From Chloroflexota bacterium (GTDB taxonomy: Bacteria; Chloroflexota; Anaerolineae; Anaerolineales; UBA4823), in NCBI GenBank assembly GCA_017860725.1, contig JAGDMX010000111.1, positions 1 through 7,479 of the forward strand: a DNA stretch of 7,479 bases, given 5' to 3'. The number at the start of each line of letters is the position of its first letter. Positions within the stretch are counted from its first letter, which is position 1. The translations under genes and the position numbers were made by a program. The notes under the pieces are model-generated. The model was not told the origin of the DNA. It saw only the letters and a program-made list of their open reading frames with translations, and ran no database searches. Of the stretch, positions 5,343 through 7,479 are shown one piece after another.

Positions 5343-7058
5343 TCAACCTGCCAGCACTTGCGTTTCCAGCTTATCGATGATCTCTTCCGCCAGGTCGACC
5401 GCGGCGCGTAGGGTACCGGCATCGAAGGCAAATCTGGCCCCGGCAGCAGCGAAGAGCTGCGGCAATGGCACGCTGCCGCCCAGAGCCAGCGCCTGGCGGT
5501 ATGACGCCACCGCACCAGCCTGATCGGACAGGGCGTTGCGCCAGATTTGCATGGCACCCAACTGCGCCAGCCCGTACTCCACATAATAGAAGGGAACCTG
5601 GTGAATATGCAGCTTGCGATGCCAGCCGGTCTTCATCTCCTCATCCAGCCCACTCCAATCCACCCCAGGCATGAAGCGCCCCCACAACTCGGTCCATTGG
5701 GCATCGCAATTGGATGGATCGGCCGCCGCGGCAGGATGAGTATAAACCCAGTGTTGGAAAGCATCCACCACCGCCATGTAAGGCCAGAAGCGCAGGCTGG
5801 CCTCCAAGTGCTCAATGCGCGCCCGGGCGGCATCCTGTTCTGAATAGAAACCGCCGTCTTTGGCCGCCAGGTAAGGTGAGGCCAGAAATTCCATCCCCAT
5901 AGAGGCCACCTCACAGAACTCCAGGCCGACTTCGCGCTGCTGGAAATAAGGCAGGGCAGCCGACTCGAAAACATGAAAGGCGTGCCCACCTTCGTGTACA
6001 AGCGTCTGTACATCGTCGTGGATGCCAACAGCGTTCATAAAGATAAACGGGCGGTGAGCTACGGCGTACTCCGTGCAATAACCACCCGGCGCCTTGCCTT
6101 TGCGGTTGTCCAGATCCAGCAGCTGCTCGCGGCGCATGATCTCATAATGAGCGGCCAATTGAGGGTCAACCCGGCTGAACATCGACCCTACACCGCTTTC
6201 AAGTTGCTCAATACTCGTGAAGGGTTTTAACACCGACAAACCATATGGATCGACATCCAGGTCCCACGGTCGTAAGGTCTCTACCCCCAGACGCTGGCGG
6301 CGACGGTCATAAATTCGCTGGGCGGCGGGCACCACCACCTCTTCAATCGCCGCATGGAACTGGAGACAATCTTCCGGGGTGTAATCGAAGCGCAACTGCT
6401 GCTTCCAGCGGTAGGCGCGGTAATCGGGCAAACCGGCATTGGCGGCTAGCTGCCGGCGCAGGGCTAACAGCCTGCTCCACAACTCATTAATCTGCCCTCG
6501 ATCGGCCAGCCAGCGACCGGCGTAAAGCTGCCAGGCCCGCTGGCGCCTGTGGCGATCGGGATTGAGGAACTCGATCTGAATTTGCTGCAAGGTTACTTCA
6601 CGGCCTTCCCATTCGACCGTTTGGGCGCCGATAATCTTGTCGTAATCGCTATCCAGCTTGAGCTCCTGGCTGAGCAACGGCAGGTTGGCATCCCTAAACA
6701 GCTCGGCTTGCTGGCGCAGGTTGCGCAGCGGGACGCTAAAACCGTCCGGCTCCAGCCCGCTGGCGATCAGCTTTTCCTTCAGCTTTTGGGCAGCGGCCTG
6801 AGAAGGCGGGTATATCTCATCCAAGTGATGTTGATAGCGGTCAGCAGCCACCCGGTCGGTAGTATCCACGGTGGTGGCGACCCACAGGCGCTGGTAGGTC
6901 TCGGAGAGCAATTCTGCCAGAAGATCCCAATCTTTCAGCCAGGCATTGACACTAGAAGAGTCTATGGGACGGGCAGCCAACTCGTCAAAATAGGGCTTGA
7001 TTTTAGCCCAAGGCCATTCAGCGAATTCAAGAGCATCTTTTGGGAGGGTAGCAAACAT
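5343..7058 (-). CDS. M3 family zinc oligoendopeptidase (PepF-like)
   Basis: Cytoplasmic metallopeptidase that cuts short peptides, normally downstream of peptide import or protein turnover. The zinc site is HEGGH (H355, E356, H359) within LVHEGGHAFH, and the third ligand is probably E383 in FCEVAS, at the family's spacing. Other M3 hallmarks are DNRKGKAPGGYC (317-328) before the zinc site, and the C-terminal substrate-binding block HRKLHIHQVPFYYVEYGLAQLGA (480-502), which supplies the conserved histidines and tyrosines. The remainder is helical, with no signal peptide. Length 571 matches the PepF/oligoendopeptidase branch. The ATG at 7058 is preceded by AAAGG (7072-7068) at a spacing of 9. 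It is the first gene of a two-gene unit with the O-methyltransferase and probably has its own promoter in the 110-base upstream gap. Confidence 0.96.
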   Translation of the reverse strand: MFATLPKDALEFAEWPWAKIKPYFDELAARPIDSSSVNAWLKDWDLLAELLSETYQRLWVATTVDTTDRVAADRYQHHLDEIYPPSQAAAQKLKEKLIASGLEPDGFSVPLRNLRQQAELFRDANLPLLSQELKLDSDYDKIIGAQTVEWEGREVTLQQIQIEFLNPDRHRRQRAWQLYAGRWLADRGQINELWSRLLALRRQLAANAGLPDYRAYRWKQQLRFDYTPEDCLQFHAAIEEVVVPAAQRIYDRRRQRLGVETLRPWDLDVDPYGLSVLKPFTSIEQLESGVGSMFSRVDPQLAAHYEIMRREQLLDLDNRKGKAPGGYCTEYAVAHRPFIFMNAVGIHDDVQTLVHEGGHAFHVFESAALPYFQQREVGLEFCEVASMGMEFLASPYLAAKDGGFYSEQDAARARIEHLEASLRFWPYMAVVDAFQHWVYTHPAAAADPSNCDAQWTELWGRFMPGVDWSGLDEEMKTGWHRKLHIHQVPFYYVEYGLAQLGAMQIWRNALSDQAGAVASYRQALALGGSVPLPQLFAAAGARFAFDAGTLRAAVDLAEEIIDKLETQVLAG

Positions 7059-7094
7059 GAAGCAGGACCTTTCTTAGAGACAGATATCCTGCCC

Positions 7095-7123
7095 ATATTA
7101 TCTCAGGACGGGTAAAAATGCAA
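7095..7123 (-). promoter_or_regulatory. Candidate promoter of the pepF-like gene
   Basis: On the minus strand TTGCAT (7123-7118) is followed after 17 bases by TAATAT (7100-7095); the overlapping GATAAT (7102-7097) is a better -10 match but at 15-base spacing. Start of transcription would be near 7087, leaving a leader of about 30 bases. The -35 region overlaps the T-run of the preceding terminator candidate. Both hexamers are imperfect, so this is a modest prediction. Confidence 0.3.
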
Positions 7124-7152
7124 GCGCCGAGCCAGTAAGCCCAGACCGGCGC
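7114..7152 (-). terminator. Possible intrinsic terminator after the DNA glycosylase gene
   Basis: On the minus strand GCGCCG (7152-7147) can pair with CGGCGC (7129-7124) around a 17-base loop. A run of five T (7118-7114) follows 5 bases after the stem. It begins 16 bases after the glycosylase stop. The large loop and the gap before the T-run make it weaker than the one before gdhA. Confidence 0.45.
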
Positions 7153-7168
7153 ACAGATTTTGAACGGA

Positions 7169-7479
7169 TTAAATGGTTTGCAGGTACGACCAGTCCCACA
7201 GCCAGTATGCCAACCCCTTATATGCTCCCCACTGCTCGAAGGCGGCTTCAACCTCCTTGCGCCCGACCGGCTGGCCATCGAACCACTCGTACGAGACGAC
7301 TTTTACCGCCCAGGTGTCGACCGGCAGGTAGTCGTAGTGACCCAGCAGCATCAAAAGGTTGGCAGCGGCGTAATCGCCAATGCCTTTGATGGACAGCAGG
7401 CGCTTGCGTAAGTCAGGAGTGCCCAGCCCAGAGTCCTTCAGCGCTTCCAGGTCCAGGCTGCCGTCCGCGACCGAGCGCG
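7169..7479 (-). CDS. HhH-GPD superfamily DNA glycosylase (AlkA/3-methyladenine glycosylase-like), C-terminal 102 residues
   Basis: Base-excision repair enzyme that removes damaged bases from DNA. Only the C-terminal part is inside the window; the reading frame is open to base 7477 and the start lies beyond. The helix-hairpin-helix is LLSIKGIGDYAAANLLMLL (27-45 of the visible part), followed by the Gly/Pro-Asp loop YLPVDTWAVK, whose aspartate (visible residue 54) is the expected catalytic residue. At the place where OGG1- and Nth-type bifunctional enzymes carry the lyase lysine (GVGTK), this protein has tyrosine (GIGDY), as AlkA has tryptophan (GIGRW); this suggests a monofunctional glycosylase. 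The end (YKGLAYWLWDW) matches the usual final helix of the family. Substrate is not determinable from this fragment; a putative 3-methyladenine-type activity is the best guess. Confidence 0.85.
   Translation of the reverse strand, partial: RSVADGSLDLEALKDSGLGTPDLRKRLLSIKGIGDYAAANLLMLLGHYDYLPVDTWAVKVVSYEWFDGQPVGRKEVEAAFEQWGAYKGLAYWLWDWSYLQTI

Noticed and set aside
6549..7115. 188-codon open frame on the + strand
   Set aside because: Antisense to the N-terminal part of the M3 peptidase and its promoter region; a shadow of a well-supported gene.
7169..7354. 61-codon frame as a complete small gene starting at an internal ATG
   Set aside because: The frame is open to the window edge and the HhH motif spans the region upstream of that ATG, so it is the end of a longer glycosylase.
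1..7479. Novel defence, mobile or CRISPR-type system
   Set aside because: No transposase, integrase, direct-repeat array, tRNA or nuclease/effector genes are visible; all genes belong to common housekeeping families apart from one small uncharacterised protein.

Overview
The window looks like an ordinary housekeeping stretch of a bacterial chromosome. It is moderately GC-rich and densely coded, and every gene lies on the minus strand. Eight protein genes are supported; two of them, a glutamate dehydrogenase and an HhH-GPD DNA glycosylase, run off the window edges. The gene styles (a GatB-type tRNA amidotransferase, a PatA-like class I aminotransferase, an M3 oligoendopeptidase, a long sugar-phosphate nucleotidyltransferase with a hexapeptide-repeat tail) would fit a Chloroflexota (Anaerolineae-like) genome. 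That assignment is from memory of family resemblance only and is tentative.

Layout in the direction of transcription (right to left). (1) 7479-7169: C-terminal part of a DNA glycosylase of the AlkA/OGG superfamily, followed by a weak hairpin plus T-run (7114-7152). (2) 7058-5343: pepF-like M3 zinc peptidase, with a class I O-methyltransferase (5339-4737) starting 3 bases after its stop; the two look like one transcription unit. (3) After a 72-base AT-rich gap come a nucleotidyltransferase (4664-3651), a 73-residue small protein whose TTG start overlaps the preceding stop (3654-3433), an aminotransferase (3407-2217) and gatB (2208-742). Spacing is tight throughout (overlap, 25 and 8 bases), which suggests one operon. 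(4) A 202-base gap (540-741) holds a strong intrinsic terminator, a candidate promoter and a dyad-symmetric site, and leads into glutamate dehydrogenase (539 to beyond base 1).

The genes do not make up one obvious pathway. Aminotransferase, gatB and gdh all deal with glutamate, glutamine or amino-nitrogen, while the peptidase releases amino acids from peptides, so a loose theme of amino-acid and nitrogen handling is possible but is inference. I see no mobile element, CRISPR array, RNA gene, toxin-antitoxin or defence system, and nothing I would call a new biological system. The points most worth a second look are the 5' region of gdh, where a terminator sits only about 22 bases before the ribosome binding site, and the small uncharacterised protein embedded in the gatB operon.
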